Positions 18,252-26,884 of a stretch of 64,000 nucleotides of DNA are shown here, one piece after another. A program made the position numbers and the translations under genes. Each line of letters starts with the position of its first letter. The stretch's first letter is position 1. This DNA is from Roseivirga sp. UBA6052 (GTDB taxonomy: Bacteria > Bacteroidota > Bacteroidia > Cytophagales > Cyclobacteriaceae), in assembly GCA_002427755.1 (NCBI GenBank), contig DIYO01000009.1, positions 995,296 to 1,059,295 of the forward strand, in the 5' to 3' direction. The notes beneath the pieces are model-generated. The model had not been told where the DNA came from, ran no database searches, and was given only the letters and a program-made list of their open reading frames with translations.

Positions 18252-19031
18252 ATGGCTAAAGGCTTTTTAATAGATCAAGACGGTGTTATCTATGTCGAGA
18301 ATCAAATGATTCCCGGAGCAGATAAATTCATAAAACAGCTTCAGAAACAAGACATTCCTTTCACTTTTATGACAAACAATAGTCAAAGAACGCCTTTAGA
18401 TGCAGTGCGGAAATTGGCGAAAATGGGTATTCATGTCGAAGAGGCAAACGTCTATACATCGGCAATGGCAACTGCTCATTTTATGGGGCAGCAATTCCCT
18501 AACGGAACTGCCTATGTTCTTGGAGAAGGAGGCCTAATCTCAAGTCTTCATGAGAATGGATTTACGTTAGTTCAGAACGATCCAGACTTTGTTGTTGTGG
18601 GAGAAGGAATAAACTTTACTCTTGAAATGGTAAGGAAAGCGATTGATTTTATTCTTGATGGAGCAAAGCTAATTGCTACCAATTTAGACCCTTCTCCAAG
18701 GAAGAAAGGGTGGAATAACTTAGGAATTGCAGGTATAGTTGCCATGATAGAGGCATCTACCGGGAAGACTGCTTTCTCGGTTGGAAAGCCAAGTCCAGTA
18801 ATGATGAGAGCGGCTAGAAAGCACATAGGTTTAATGACGGATGAGGTTACTGTAATTGGTGATACCTTAGCTACTGATATTCAAGGTGGTGTGCAGGTTG
18901 GTTATAAGACTATTCTCACGCTTTCAGGAATGTCGAAATTAGATCAGCTAAAGGATTATCCGTTTAAACCAGATATGGTAATCGATTCTATCGCTGATTT
19001 AACGCTACCATTGCCTTGGTGGGATGCGTAA
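18252..19031 (+). CDS. HAD-superfamily IIA phosphatase (NagD-like)
   Basis: A 259-residue haloacid dehalogenase-type hydrolase. Motif I is FLIDQDGVIY (D8 nucleophile, D10 acid), motif II FMTNNS, and motif III/IV VGKPSP...VTVIGDTLATDIQGG. The C2-type cap between motifs II and III is the IIA form seen in NagD and phosphoglycolate/4-nitrophenyl phosphatases. It probably dephosphorylates a small sugar phosphate or nucleotide. It lies just downstream of the Gfo/Idh/MocA gene. Confidence 0.88.
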   Translation: MAKGFLIDQDGVIYVENQMIPGADKFIKQLQKQDIPFTFMTNNSQRTPLDAVRKLAKMGIHVEEANVYTSAMATAHFMGQQFPNGTAYVLGEGGLISSLHENGFTLVQNDPDFVVVGEGINFTLEMVRKAIDFILDGAKLIATNLDPSPRKKGWNNLGIAGIVAMIEASTGKTAFSVGKPSPVMMRAARKHIGLMTDEVTVIGDTLATDIQGGVQVGYKTILTLSGMSKLDQLKDYPFKPDMVIDSIADLTLPLPWWDA

Positions 19032-19094
19032 CCGCTTATAAATTACGTGTAGCTACTTACAATAAATAGTGCTCAATTCGTAAAAAGAATAATC

Positions 19095-19952
19095 GTGGAA
19101 CTAACAGCACATAATCAATTACTTAGAGTTGACCTCGAAAGAGGAGCTGCCATTTCACACTTGACATTAATTGGCCAGAATGGCCAATCAAAATCAATAA
19201 TTGAGCCCAATGAAGAATTCAAATTCGAGTCTTCATTATTATTCCCATTTCCAAATCGTTTAGCCGGTGGAAAGTTCAGTTTTCAGGGTAAAACTTATCA
19301 GTTTCCTCATAACGATTTTGGTCAACCTAATGCTTTGCATGGGATCATTCATGACATGACGTTCGGATGTGTCGAAGAATCAACCTCAACTCTTGTTCTC
19401 GAATTAAAATATAAGGGAGATATACCCTATTACCCTTTTCCATTCAAATTGGAGGTGAAGTACATCTTAGGCCAAGGTTCGCTTGATATTGAGATTGATA
19501 TCGAAAATTCAGGTTCTGAATCAATGCCTTGCGGTTTCGGTTGGCACCCATACTTTAATTTGGGTAATGAATTTGATGATAGCTTATTAAAGATGGGTGA
19601 TATGATCAAAGTAGAAGTTGATGAACTATCAATCCCAACAGGAAAAGAGACACCATATCATACTTTCGATCAGCCTAATAGCTTTTCTTATATCACATTA
19701 GACAATTGCTTTATTTATCCATCTGATCTTCGAGAAAGATCTACTGAGTTGATTTACAAAGACAAATCAGTTCTTGAGGTCTGGCAGGATAATCAACAGT
19801 CTTTCGTGCAGGTTTTTACACATCCCAACAAAAAGGCAATAGCCATAGAACCCATGACATGCGGTATTAACGCATTTAATACTGGCAAGGGTTTGAGGGT
19901 GTTAAAAGGTGGTGAATCTTGGAAATTAAGAATGGGGTTACGGTATAAATAA
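19095..19952 (+). CDS. Aldose 1-epimerase family protein
   Basis: A 285-residue member of the galactose mutarotase/aldose 1-epimerase fold. Signatures are FPFPNRLAGGKFSFQGKTY, the catalytic-side ALHG (His near residue 81), GFGWHPYFNLG (about residue 155) and the C-terminal IAIEPMTC with the general-base Glu. It interconverts alpha and beta anomers of a sugar. The start is a GTG at 19095, with no in-frame ATG nearby. It is the last gene of the rightward carbohydrate group; its stop lies inside the terminator of the convergent stress gene. Confidence 0.9.
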   Translation: MELTAHNQLLRVDLERGAAISHLTLIGQNGQSKSIIEPNEEFKFESSLLFPFPNRLAGGKFSFQGKTYQFPHNDFGQPNALHGIIHDMTFGCVEESTSTLVLELKYKGDIPYYPFPFKLEVKYILGQGSLDIEIDIENSGSESMPCGFGWHPYFNLGNEFDDSLLKMGDMIKVEVDELSIPTGKETPYHTFDQPNSFSYITLDNCFIYPSDLRERSTELIYKDKSVLEVWQDNQQSFVQVFTHPNKKAIAIEPMTCGINAFNTGKGLRVLKGGESWKLRMGLRYK

Positions 19953-19982
19953 AAAAAGCCCTGGACACGTTCTGCCCAGGGC
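19951..19982 (-). terminator. Terminator of the universal stress gene (minus strand)
   Basis: GCCCTGG pairs with CCAGGGC across an 11-base loop; on the minus strand the hairpin is followed by seven T. The T tract overlaps the stop codon of the convergent epimerase gene. Confidence 0.85.
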
Positions 19983-20001
19983 CCATCAACCTCAACTAGA
20001 C

Positions 20002-20826
20002 CTACTCATGCAACACCATAAGCGGCATAGGTATATCCAATATCATTTTCTTCGTATGACTCGTATGTCTCAACCTATCGAATAGGTTGTGATGCTTAGA
20101 TATCATAGCGATGAGTTCTATGTTTACTTCTTTGGCAAATGCTAAAAGACCTTCCTCAATGTCATCGAATTTTCTAAAGTGGAATGAGTGGTTAATACGT
20201 TTCAAGTATTTATCCATTCTTCTAGCAATTTCAATCTGGTCTTTCACCATCACATTCCCCTTGTCTATATGGATTATATGCAATTGTGCATAGAATGCTT
20301 TCGCCAAATCCACAACAAGTTGAATGGTTTTAGCCTCAGGTACATTAATATAATCACCCGCTAGAGCTATATGAGACATGTTGCCAATATCAGCGTCTTC
20401 AGGAAGTGCAATGATAGGGCAGCTTACATGTTTCATTACATGGAATGCATTGCTACCGATAAGGTTCTTGGCTAGTCCACTTGCCCCGTGAGTACCCATT
20501 ACAACTAAGGCAACATCCTCTGTCTGCATTAGCTCATTAATGTTCTCATGCAGCGTACCGTATTGTATCATTTTACGGTGCGGTAGCTTCTCTAATAACG
20601 CAAATTCAGCAGCACATTCATCCAGTCTTTTTCTTGAATCACCTTCGAGTTCTTCAAAGTCATATCCTACTGCACCTACCGGAGCTCCTTCGGCAAATCC
20701 TACAGGAACTAGAACAGAGTGGTACAAGATTACTTCCATATGCATGCGCTCGGCAATCTTAATGGCGTTTCTCAGCGCATTTTTAGAGCAATCTGAGAAG
20801 TCTATTGGTACTATAATCTGTTTCAT
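20002..20826 (-). CDS. Universal stress protein, two Usp domains
   Basis: Two UspA-type domains in tandem (about residues 1-140 and 145-274). The first is complete: it begins KQIIVPIDFSDCSKNALRNA and ends with the nucleotide-binding VVMGTHGASGLAKNLIGSNAFHVMKHVSCPIIALPE. The second is degenerate: its glycine-rich loop is missing (IAMISKHHNLFDRLRHTSHTKKM). I start at ATG 20826 rather than 60 bases upstream because a purine-rich AAAGGGGG lies just ahead of it and the domain begins there. It is likely a cytoplasmic dimer-like stress or energy-state protein. Confidence 0.9.
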   Translation of the reverse strand: MKQIIVPIDFSDCSKNALRNAIKIAERMHMEVILYHSVLVPVGFAEGAPVGAVGYDFEELEGDSRKRLDECAAEFALLEKLPHRKMIQYGTLHENINELMQTEDVALVVMGTHGASGLAKNLIGSNAFHVMKHVSCPIIALPEDADIGNMSHIALAGDYINVPEAKTIQLVVDLAKAFYAQLHIIHIDKGNVMVKDQIEIARRMDKYLKRINHSFHFRKFDDIEEGLLAFAKEVNIELIAMISKHHNLFDRLRHTSHTKKMILDIPMPLMVLHE

Positions 20827-20832
20827 GAAATT

Positions 20833-20840
20833 CCCCCTTT
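20833..20840 (-). promoter_or_regulatory. Strong ribosome binding site deciding the Usp start
   Basis: The minus-strand sequence AAAGGGGG lies 6 bases before the ATG at 20826. Such strong sites are unusual in this window and support the shorter start. Confidence 0.6.
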
Positions 20841-20964
20841 CTTGACTGTTAAAATTGATAATTGAATCTAGCGAGAAAAAGAGCAAAAGTGCGCTGACTG
20901 CTATCAGGCTATATTATGATGCATATCATGTTTTTTGCAATCGATTGAAACTCGATGAGAATGA

Positions 20965-20995
20965 AATAAAAAAGCCCTAGCAAAATGCTAGGGCT
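20965..20995 (-). terminator. Terminator after the initiator tRNA gene
   Basis: The perfect 9-pair stem AGCCCTAGC/GCTAGGGCT with a 5-base loop is followed on the minus strand by six T. It begins 6 bases after the tRNA 3' end. Confidence 0.88.
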
Positions 20996-21000
20996 CTGAG

Positions 21001-21073
<73 letters not shown>

Positions 21074-21136
21074 ATATATCCTTGAGCTTTTCTCAAGTGG
21101 GCTACAAATGTATGTGACAATTCCATTCTAAACAAG

Positions 21137-21144
21137 TACCTTTG
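21137..21144 (+). promoter_or_regulatory. Probable promoter -7 box for era-der
   Basis: TACCTTTG matches the Bacteroidota -7 consensus TAnnTTTG, 18 bases before the era ATG. A clear -33 TTTG is not seen, so this is only probable. Confidence 0.5.
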
Positions 21145-21161
21145 CGACTTATTTTTAACAA

Positions 21162-22052
21162 ATGGATAACATTCCACATAAGGCAGGATTTGTAAGTATC
21201 ATAGGCAAACCCAATGTTGGCAAGTCTACTTTGATGAACGCTTTAGTGGGTGAAAGACTTTCAATAATTACCTCAAAAGCTCAGACTACTCGGCACAGAA
21301 TTATGGGTATTCTAAGTGGTCATAATTTTCAAATTATTTACTCGGACACGCCAGGCATTCTGAAGCCTGAATACAAATTACATGAGTCGATGATGAATTT
21401 TGTCAACAGTTCATTTGAAGATGCGGATGTGCTCCTTTTTGTAACAGACTTATATGAAAAGTTCGATGATGAGAAGCAGCTGAATTTTTTGAAAGATGTT
21501 AAGGTTCCAGTAATTCTAGTGATGAATAAGATTGACTTGGCCAAGGGAAGTCAAGCTGACGATAAGATTCAATACTGGAAGGAGTTGTTTCAATTTGATG
21601 CAGTGTTGAAAGTATCAGCTCTAGAGCAATTGTATACTGACGAACTCTTTCAAAAGATTATCGACCTTTTACCTGAGCATCCTGAATATTTCCCGAAGGA
21701 TACATTAACCGATAAGCCTGAGCGCTTTTTTGTAGATGAAATAATCAGAGAAAAAATATTCACCAACTACAAAAAGGAGATACCCTATAGTTGTCAAGTG
21801 GTGACTGATAGCTTTAAGGAAGATGAAAATATCATTCGCATTAGAGCAGAGATTTTTGTTGAGCGGAAGAGTCAGAAGGGTATCATCATAGGTCATAAAG
21901 GCGATGCGATTAAGAAAGTGGGAATAGAGGCAAGAAAAGATCTTGAGGCCTTTTTCGGAAAACAGGTGCATTTGGAGACCTTTGTTAAGGTAGAACAAGA
22001 TTGGAGAAAGAAGGATTTGAAACTCAAGCGATTTGGCTACTCAAATTCGTAG
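21162..22052 (+). CDS. era: GTPase Era
   Basis: A 296-residue Era: GTPase motifs GKPNVGKST (residues 15-23), the switch region TTRHR, DTPG and NKID, followed by a C-terminal KH domain with the RNA-binding GHKGDAIKKVG signature. Era binds the 3' end of 16S rRNA and helps mature the small ribosomal subunit. The second GTPase, der, starts 19 bases after its stop, so the two are an operon for ribosome assembly. Confidence 0.97.
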   Translation: MDNIPHKAGFVSIIGKPNVGKSTLMNALVGERLSIITSKAQTTRHRIMGILSGHNFQIIYSDTPGILKPEYKLHESMMNFVNSSFEDADVLLFVTDLYEKFDDEKQLNFLKDVKVPVILVMNKIDLAKGSQADDKIQYWKELFQFDAVLKVSALEQLYTDELFQKIIDLLPEHPEYFPKDTLTDKPERFFVDEIIREKIFTNYKKEIPYSCQVVTDSFKEDENIIRIRAEIFVERKSQKGIIIGHKGDAIKKVGIEARKDLEAFFGKQVHLETFVKVEQDWRKKDLKLKRFGYSNS

Positions 22053-22070
22053 CGTAACTTATTAATAGAA

Positions 22071-23378
22071 ATGGCAAATATTGTAGCGATAGTAGGAAGA
22101 CCTAATGTAGGCAAATCGACTTTCTTTAATAGACTGGTTGAGAAGCGCCAAGCCATAATGGATAACGAAAGTGGTGTGACTAGAGATAGGCATTACGGTT
22201 ATGCGGAGTGGGTGGGTAAGCACTTTACTGTAATAGATACCGGAGGGTATGTTACAGGGTCTGATGATGTGTTTGAAGGTGCTATTCGTTCTCAAGTGGA
22301 AGAAGCCATGAATGAGGCTTCAGTTATACTGTTTATGACGGACTGTCATGATGGATTGACTGGGTTAGATAAGGATTTTGCCAGAGTTGTTCGTGGCCTG
22401 AAGAAACCTGTGCTCGTTGTTGCCAACAAGGCAGATACTCAAGAATGGTCTTATCAATCTCACGAGTTTTACGGATTGGGTATTGGTGAAGTGTTCCCGA
22501 TATCGGCTGCAAATGGTGGAGGAACTGGAGAGCTTCTTGACGAAGTGGTTAAGCATTTTGAAGAAGAAGGAGATGAGAATCCTGAAACTGGTATCCCAAG
22601 AATTGCTGTTTTGGGAAGACCAAATGCTGGTAAATCTAGCTTTGTAAATGCACTTCTAGGGAAAGAAAGAACCATTGTTACGGATGTTGCCGGAACCACT
22701 CGAGATACGATCAATACACGTTACACCTTATTTGGAAAGGACTTTATTCTCACAGATACAGCTGGAGTTAGAAAGAAGTCTAGAGTTCATGAAGACATAG
22801 AGTTTTACTCAGTAATGAGAGCTTTGCAAGCCTTGCAAGATTCTGACGTTTGTGTGATTATGGTTGATGCTACGAGGGGCTTGGAGGCACAAGATATGAA
22901 CCTTATCAGTTTAGCACTGAAATACAAAAAGGGGATTATGCTTATGATGAATAAATGGGATTTGATCGAAAAGGATTCTAATACCATGAACAAGTTTAAA
23001 GCTGAGCTAGCAGATAAGCTGGGGCACTTAAATTGGATTCCTCAAATCTTTACGTCAGTTACGGAAAAACAAAGAATCTTTCAAGCCATAGAATTGGCGG
23101 TTCAGGTATATGATAACCGTATTAGGAAGGTTTCTACTTCTCAGCTAAACGATGCCATGTTGCCTGAAATTGAGCGTTATCCACCACCGGCATTAAAAGG
23201 TAAATACATAAAGATCAAGTACATTACGCAATTGCCAACGCACGCGCCAACTTTTGCATTCTTCTGTAATCTACCGCAATACATTAAAGCACCTTATGAA
23301 CGCTATCTAGAGAATAAAATGAGAGAACATTTTGAGTTCGATGGTGTGCCTATTAAACTCGTGTTTAGGAAAAAATAA
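22071..23378 (+). CDS. der: GTPase Der (EngA)
   Basis: A 435-residue tandem GTPase with P-loops GRPNVGKST (about residues 8-16) and GRPNAGKSS (about 183-191), each with its own DT(G/A)G and NKxD motifs, and a C-terminal KH-like domain ending PIKLVFRKK. It acts in 50S subunit maturation. It follows era directly, and the SprT-like gene begins two bases after its stop. Confidence 0.97.
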   Translation: MANIVAIVGRPNVGKSTFFNRLVEKRQAIMDNESGVTRDRHYGYAEWVGKHFTVIDTGGYVTGSDDVFEGAIRSQVEEAMNEASVILFMTDCHDGLTGLDKDFARVVRGLKKPVLVVANKADTQEWSYQSHEFYGLGIGEVFPISAANGGGTGELLDEVVKHFEEEGDENPETGIPRIAVLGRPNAGKSSFVNALLGKERTIVTDVAGTTRDTINTRYTLFGKDFILTDTAGVRKKSRVHEDIEFYSVMRALQALQDSDVCVIMVDATRGLEAQDMNLISLALKYKKGIMLMMNKWDLIEKDSNTMNKFKAELADKLGHLNWIPQIFTSVTEKQRIFQAIELAVQVYDNRIRKVSTSQLNDAMLPEIERYPPPALKGKYIKIKYITQLPTHAPTFAFFCNLPQYIKAPYERYLENKMREHFEFDGVPIKLVFRKK

Positions 23379-23380
23379 GG

Positions 23381-23977
23381 GTGGACATTAAGCATTTATT
23401 AGAGGGGAAAATTCCAAAAAGCGCATTGGAATACTGTGTCTCATTACATCAGGATTCACCCTTCCATTTTAAATTGTCTAAATCTAGATCTTCTAAACTG
23501 GGAGATTTTAGATACGACCCCAGAACTCATTCACTGCAGGTTACTGTTAATGCTGATCTCAATCCGTATCAGTTTTTGATCACTTATGTGCATGAGGTTG
23601 CTCACAGATATGTCTTCAATCCTAAGATCAGGGTAAGACCACATGGAATTGAATGGAAAACTCAATTTCAGAAATTGATGTTGCCCTTGCTGAATCTTGA
23701 TGTTTTTCCCGATGATATTTTAAGAGTGCTTGCAAAACACATGAAGAATCCGAAAGCTAGTACGGCAGCAGATCCTAAACTGGTGGAGGTACTTTCTCGA
23801 TATTCAAAAGAGAATAGTGCTAGTCAAATGACTCTCAGGCAATTGGAAATTAATGCTGTCTTTGAATTTAGAGGCAGACAATACAAGAAAATTCAAGAGA
23901 AACGGACAAGGGCTTTGTGTCAAGAGCTTCAAACCGAAAAGAGGTATCTCATACCCATGATTATACCTATCAAATAA
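23381..23977 (+). CDS. SprT-like zinc metalloprotease-domain protein
   Basis: A 198-residue protein with the HEVAH zinc motif at residues 71-75 and a likely third ligand H88 in RPHGIEWKTQF, the SprT/Spartan pattern. The four-cysteine zinc ribbon found at the C terminus of many SprT proteins is absent. The start is a GTG only two bases after the der stop, so translation is probably coupled. Substrate unknown; DNA-protein crosslink or generic proteolysis are the roles known in the superfamily. The 3' end overlaps the convergent gene by 8 bases. Confidence 0.8.
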   Translation: MDIKHLLEGKIPKSALEYCVSLHQDSPFHFKLSKSRSSKLGDFRYDPRTHSLQVTVNADLNPYQFLITYVHEVAHRYVFNPKIRVRPHGIEWKTQFQKLMLPLLNLDVFPDDILRVLAKHMKNPKASTAADPKLVEVLSRYSKENSASQMTLRQLEINAVFEFRGRQYKKIQEKRTRALCQELQTEKRYLIPMIIPIK

Positions 23978-24542
23978 GATCTATTCTTCTGCTGATAATT
24001 TGATTGATTCTTTCAAAGAATACAGTAGGTTTTAGCGTTCGCCAGTTCACGATATCTAGCTCACCACCAAAATTGATATAGCTATCAACATTGTAGTTGG
24101 CCATTTCTTCTACAACAAAATCTCTAAAATTTATTCCCGTAATCCAGCCATCTTCCATATCCTCGAACCATTCTTCATAGTAGCTGTCATCAGATCCATG
24201 AAAGTTTAGAATATTCTCTCCAATAAGTAGGTATTTGTTAATGCCGAGGCCATTAAAGTGATCTACTATATTTCTTTTGAAATGCATGATATCATTGTTG
24301 ATCGCATCATTCCATTCGCCAATAAATTCGATGATGATATATCCTTGGTCATAATCTGCATACAAGATTTTGATATACAGAGTTTCGGAACCCATAAAAT
24401 CCCAATGAGGATCTATGTAGTAACCATAAATGGTTTCTGAGTATAAATCGAAGTTATACTCTTTGCCATCAAAAGGGGAATTTGGGTCTTCAGCCGTGTT
24501 GTAGTATTTCAGCCAACTATAATATGGTTCTATCTGATGCAT
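23970..24542 (-). CDS. Conserved-looking acidic protein of unknown function
   Basis: A 190-residue soluble protein, rich in Asp, Glu, Tyr and Trp (YYSWLKYYN, GYYIDPHWDF, YYEEWFEDMEDGW), with no signal peptide, membrane segment or motif I recognise. It starts within the stop of murQ (TAATG overlap), so it is the third gene of the MurNAc recycling operon. A role in that pathway is possible but not shown. Its end overlaps the SprT-like gene on the other strand. Confidence 0.7.
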   Translation of the reverse strand: MHQIEPYYSWLKYYNTAEDPNSPFDGKEYNFDLYSETIYGYYIDPHWDFMGSETLYIKILYADYDQGYIIIEFIGEWNDAINNDIMHFKRNIVDHFNGLGINKYLLIGENILNFHGSDDSYYEEWFEDMEDGWITGINFRDFVVEEMANYNVDSYINFGGELDIVNWRTLKPTVFFERINQIISRRIDLI

Positions 24543-25348
24543 TAGGAGTTTTTCACTGCCTCAATAACCTTTCTAACAGAGCCATGTTTTTGCAAAAGTG
24601 AGGCTGCGACTTCATATTCCACCTGAAGCATTTCCATCACCATTTTGGTACCTCTGTCTACCAGCTTGTTGTTAGAGAGCTGCATATCTACCATGCGGTT
24701 TCCTTCTACTCTACCAAGCTGAACCATTATTGAGGTAGAAATCATGTTGAGCACTAACTTTTGGGCAGTTCCAGCCTTCATGCGTGTACTTCCAGTTACG
24801 AATTCAGGACCAACAATTGGTTCTACAGGATATTCTGCCTCCCAAGCTAATTTGGAATCCGGATTGCAAGTGATACAGCCTGTTAGAATTCCAGCTTCCT
24901 TCGCTTTCTTGATTCCGCCTATTACATATGGTGTTCTTCCTGAGGCAGCAATACCGATGACAGTATCTTTATGGTTGATCATATGTTCTTGCAGGTCTTT
25001 CCAAGCTTGATTCTCATCATCTTCTGCAAATTCAACTGCCTTTCTGATTGCACCATCTCCACCGGCAATTAATCCGACAACCATACCGTGTTCTACACCA
25101 TAGGTAGGAGGGCATTCTGAAGCATCTACAACACCCAGTCGGCCACTTGTTCCTGCACCAATGTAGAAAAGTCGACCGCCCTTTTTCATTCTTGGAACGA
25201 TCTCTTTTACCAGTGCTTCAATCTGAGGAATTACCTTTTCAACTGATTCAGCTACTGTTTGATCTTCTCTATTGATGTTCTGTAATAATTCGGTTACAGA
25301 CATCTTTTCTAAACCATGATGATTTGATTCTGATTCGGTTACATTCAT
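24542..25348 (-). CDS. murQ: N-acetylmuramic acid 6-phosphate etherase
   Basis: A 268-residue MurQ (E. coli MurQ is 298 residues), a SIS-fold enzyme that cleaves the lactyl ether of MurNAc-6-phosphate to GlcNAc-6-phosphate and lactate. Signatures are RLFYIGAGTSGRLGVVDASECPPTYG and VTGSTRMKAGTAQKLVLN. It sits between a BadF-type sugar kinase and an unknown gene, with one-base TAATG overlaps on both sides, so the three are translated as a unit. The kinase would supply the phosphorylated substrate from recycled cell wall. Confidence 0.95.
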   Translation of the reverse strand: MNVTESESNHHGLEKMSVTELLQNINREDQTVAESVEKVIPQIEALVKEIVPRMKKGGRLFYIGAGTSGRLGVVDASECPPTYGVEHGMVVGLIAGGDGAIRKAVEFAEDDENQAWKDLQEHMINHKDTVIGIAASGRTPYVIGGIKKAKEAGILTGCITCNPDSKLAWEAEYPVEPIVGPEFVTGSTRMKAGTAQKLVLNMISTSIMVQLGRVEGNRMVDMQLSNNKLVDRGTKMVMEMLQVEYEVAASLLQKHGSVRKVIEAVKNS

Positions 25349-26184
25349 TATTGATGAAATAAGGTTAGACCTGCAATTGGATGTTCTGAGATATGTTTTA
25401 CGTAAAGACCTTTATCGGCAGCTACATTTCTTAAGATGGTGCTAAAATGGAAGGCCACTGATCCTGTAAAATGTATCGGTAGTGTCTCGTGTCCTTCGTA
25501 TTTCTTAATGTTCTTATCTATAAAAGTTTCAAAACCCGTTCTTACCAATTGGTGCATATAAGGATCGGAAATGTTGGCACCTATGAATTTTGCAAAGCTT
25601 GCTAAGAATCTACCAGGCATGGGTTCTTGATACATCTTGGTAAGAAATCCATCTTTAGTGAGTTCAAATGTAGATTTGAAAAGTTCTCTTAGATGCTTAG
25701 GCATGTCTTTGCGGTAGTAATCTGTAACTAAGACTTTACCTAAATAGGTTCCGCCTCCTTCATCGGCAACGGCCCAACCCAGTGACGGAACATTTTTTGT
25801 AATTCTTTGGCCATCATATAAACATGAATTTGTGCCCGTTCCTATTATACAGGCTATTCCTGGTTGGTCGCCACACAGAGATCTTGCAGCGGCAAGTAAA
25901 TCGTGGTTCACATCTATAGTTGCACCAGGGTAGAAGTGTTGAAGAATATCAGCAATCTTTTGCCTGTTAGTTCCGGAAGAACATCCTGTGCCGTAATAAT
26001 ATATCTCGTCAACTTTATCTGGAAGTTGGAAGTAGAGATTTTGAATAACCTTCTGCATCTCATCTTCACTTTGATAATAAGGGTTGATTCCTGCGGTTCG
26101 AGCTTGATTTATCTCACCAGTCTCGTCAATAATTCTCCAATCTGTTTTAGTAAAACCGCTGTCGGCAATAAGAATCTTGGGCAT
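25348..26184 (-). CDS. BadF/BadG-family amino-sugar kinase (MurNAc/GlcNAc kinase-like)
   Basis: A 278-residue ASKHA-fold kinase: phosphate 1 loop ADSGFTKTDWRI, phosphate 2 region IIGTGTNSCLYDG and GWAVADEGGGTYLGK, typical of the N-acetylglucosamine kinase-like branch. The direct overlap with murQ points to MurNAc (or GlcNAc) phosphorylation in peptidoglycan recycling. I take ATG 26184 as start; a TTG two codons upstream is also open. First gene of the operon. Confidence 0.85.
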   Translation of the reverse strand: MPKILIADSGFTKTDWRIIDETGEINQARTAGINPYYQSEDEMQKVIQNLYFQLPDKVDEIYYYGTGCSSGTNRQKIADILQHFYPGATIDVNHDLLAAARSLCGDQPGIACIIGTGTNSCLYDGQRITKNVPSLGWAVADEGGGTYLGKVLVTDYYRKDMPKHLRELFKSTFELTKDGFLTKMYQEPMPGRFLASFAKFIGANISDPYMHQLVRTGFETFIDKNIKKYEGHETLPIHFTGSVAFHFSTILRNVAADKGLYVKHISEHPIAGLTLFHQ

Positions 26185-26211
26185 ATGCAAACTTAGACAT
26201 TTGCTTGAAGT

Positions 26212-26246
26212 AAAAAAGAAAGGAGCCTTCGTCTAAGGCTCCTTTT
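26212..26246 (-). terminator. Terminator downstream of the 147-residue lipoprotein gene
   Basis: AAGGAGCCTT pairs with AAGGCTCCTT (10 pairs, loop CGTCT); on the minus strand it is followed by TTTCTTTTTT. It lies between the lipoprotein gene and the kinase-murQ operon, so the two are separate units. Confidence 0.85.
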
Positions 26247-26274
26247 CACTCAACCAACATAAGTATATGCACAC

Positions 26275-26721
26275 TTAATTTCTTGAGGCTACAATCACCT
26301 CTTTATAATTTTCGATTCTTTCTAATCTGTATACCTTTTCTCCTAGCTGACCTACAGGTAGAAAGTCTGTAACTTCTTCTGTTGTAAACGACATTCTCAT
26401 TTCATTTTTGGAATTGAACTGACCAATCATGTAGTAGAGTTGACCGTCACCATCTTCAAATTTCAGTAAGACTTTGTCCTTACTCTTGTCCATACTTTGA
26501 TAGACTACATTATGACCTAGCAGTTTAATGCTAGGCTGCTCCAAGGCTGATTCTACATGAAGAACGATGTCTTGAACTCCTGATGAGTACTTATCACTCA
26601 CTACCCATGTCCCGTTCAGATCATTCATTCCGTTGTTGTAATACTGTACTTCGTTTAAAGAAGTACAGCTGTTCAGCATGAGTGTGAAAGGGAGAAGCAA
26701 CAAGTAATATTTGGCTTTCAT
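26275..26721 (-). CDS. Small lipoprotein of unknown function
   Basis: A 148-residue protein with a lipoprotein signal peptide (KAKYYLLLLPFTLMLNSC, Cys19), then a single domain beginning LNGTWVVSDKYSSGVQD and rich in beta-strand patterns (VLLKFEDGDGQLYYMIGQF). The 'LxGtW' opening and size recall lipocalin-like or DUF-type lipid-anchored domains, but I cannot name the family. It is divergent from the HTH_34 operon across a 163-base region that holds three 20 bp repeats. The lipoprotein at 54164 has a similar plan. Confidence 0.75.
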   Translation of the reverse strand: MKAKYYLLLLPFTLMLNSCTSLNEVQYYNNGMNDLNGTWVVSDKYSSGVQDIVLHVESALEQPSIKLLGHNVVYQSMDKSKDKVLLKFEDGDGQLYYMIGQFNSKNEMRMSFTTEEVTDFLPVGQLGEKVYRLERIENYKEVIVASRN

Positions 26722-26760
26722 GTCGTTCGATTTCTTCCAAAAGTGTGGACTTCCTTAGAC

Positions 26761-26820
26761 GACTGGCATGATTCTTCGATGACTGACGCTATGCTTCGAT
26801 AACTGACACTTTTTATCGAT
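26761..26820. repeat. Three imperfect 20 bp tandem repeats in a divergent promoter region
   Basis: Three exactly abutting 20-base units: each begins G/AACTG and ends TCGAT (GACTGGCATGATTCTTCGAT, then GACTGACGCTATGCTTCGAT, then AACTGACACTTTTTATCGAT). Two helical turns per unit would place them on the same DNA face, as expected of a regulator binding array. They lie 40 bases from the lipoprotein start and 65 from the membrane-protein start. Confidence 0.65.
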
Positions 26821-26858
26821 GAATGAATTTTAGTAGATCTTCATTTGAATTAGGTTTA

Positions 26859-26880
26859 AAATATAAACTAGTTTATATTT
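26859..26880. promoter_or_regulatory. Perfect 22 bp palindrome, probable operator of the HTH_34 regulator
   Basis: A perfect 22-base inverted repeat centred on CTAG, core ATAAACTAGTTTAT, ending 4 bases before the ATG at 26885. Its right half runs into TATATTTG (26874-26881), a match to the -7 consensus TAnnTTTG, so binding would block transcription or initiation. A near copy lies before the last two genes (27769-27790). Confidence 0.75.
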
Positions 26881-26884
26881 GAAT

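Noticed and set aside
26761..26820. Possible CRISPR array
   Set aside because: Three abutting 20-base units without spacers and with no cas genes.
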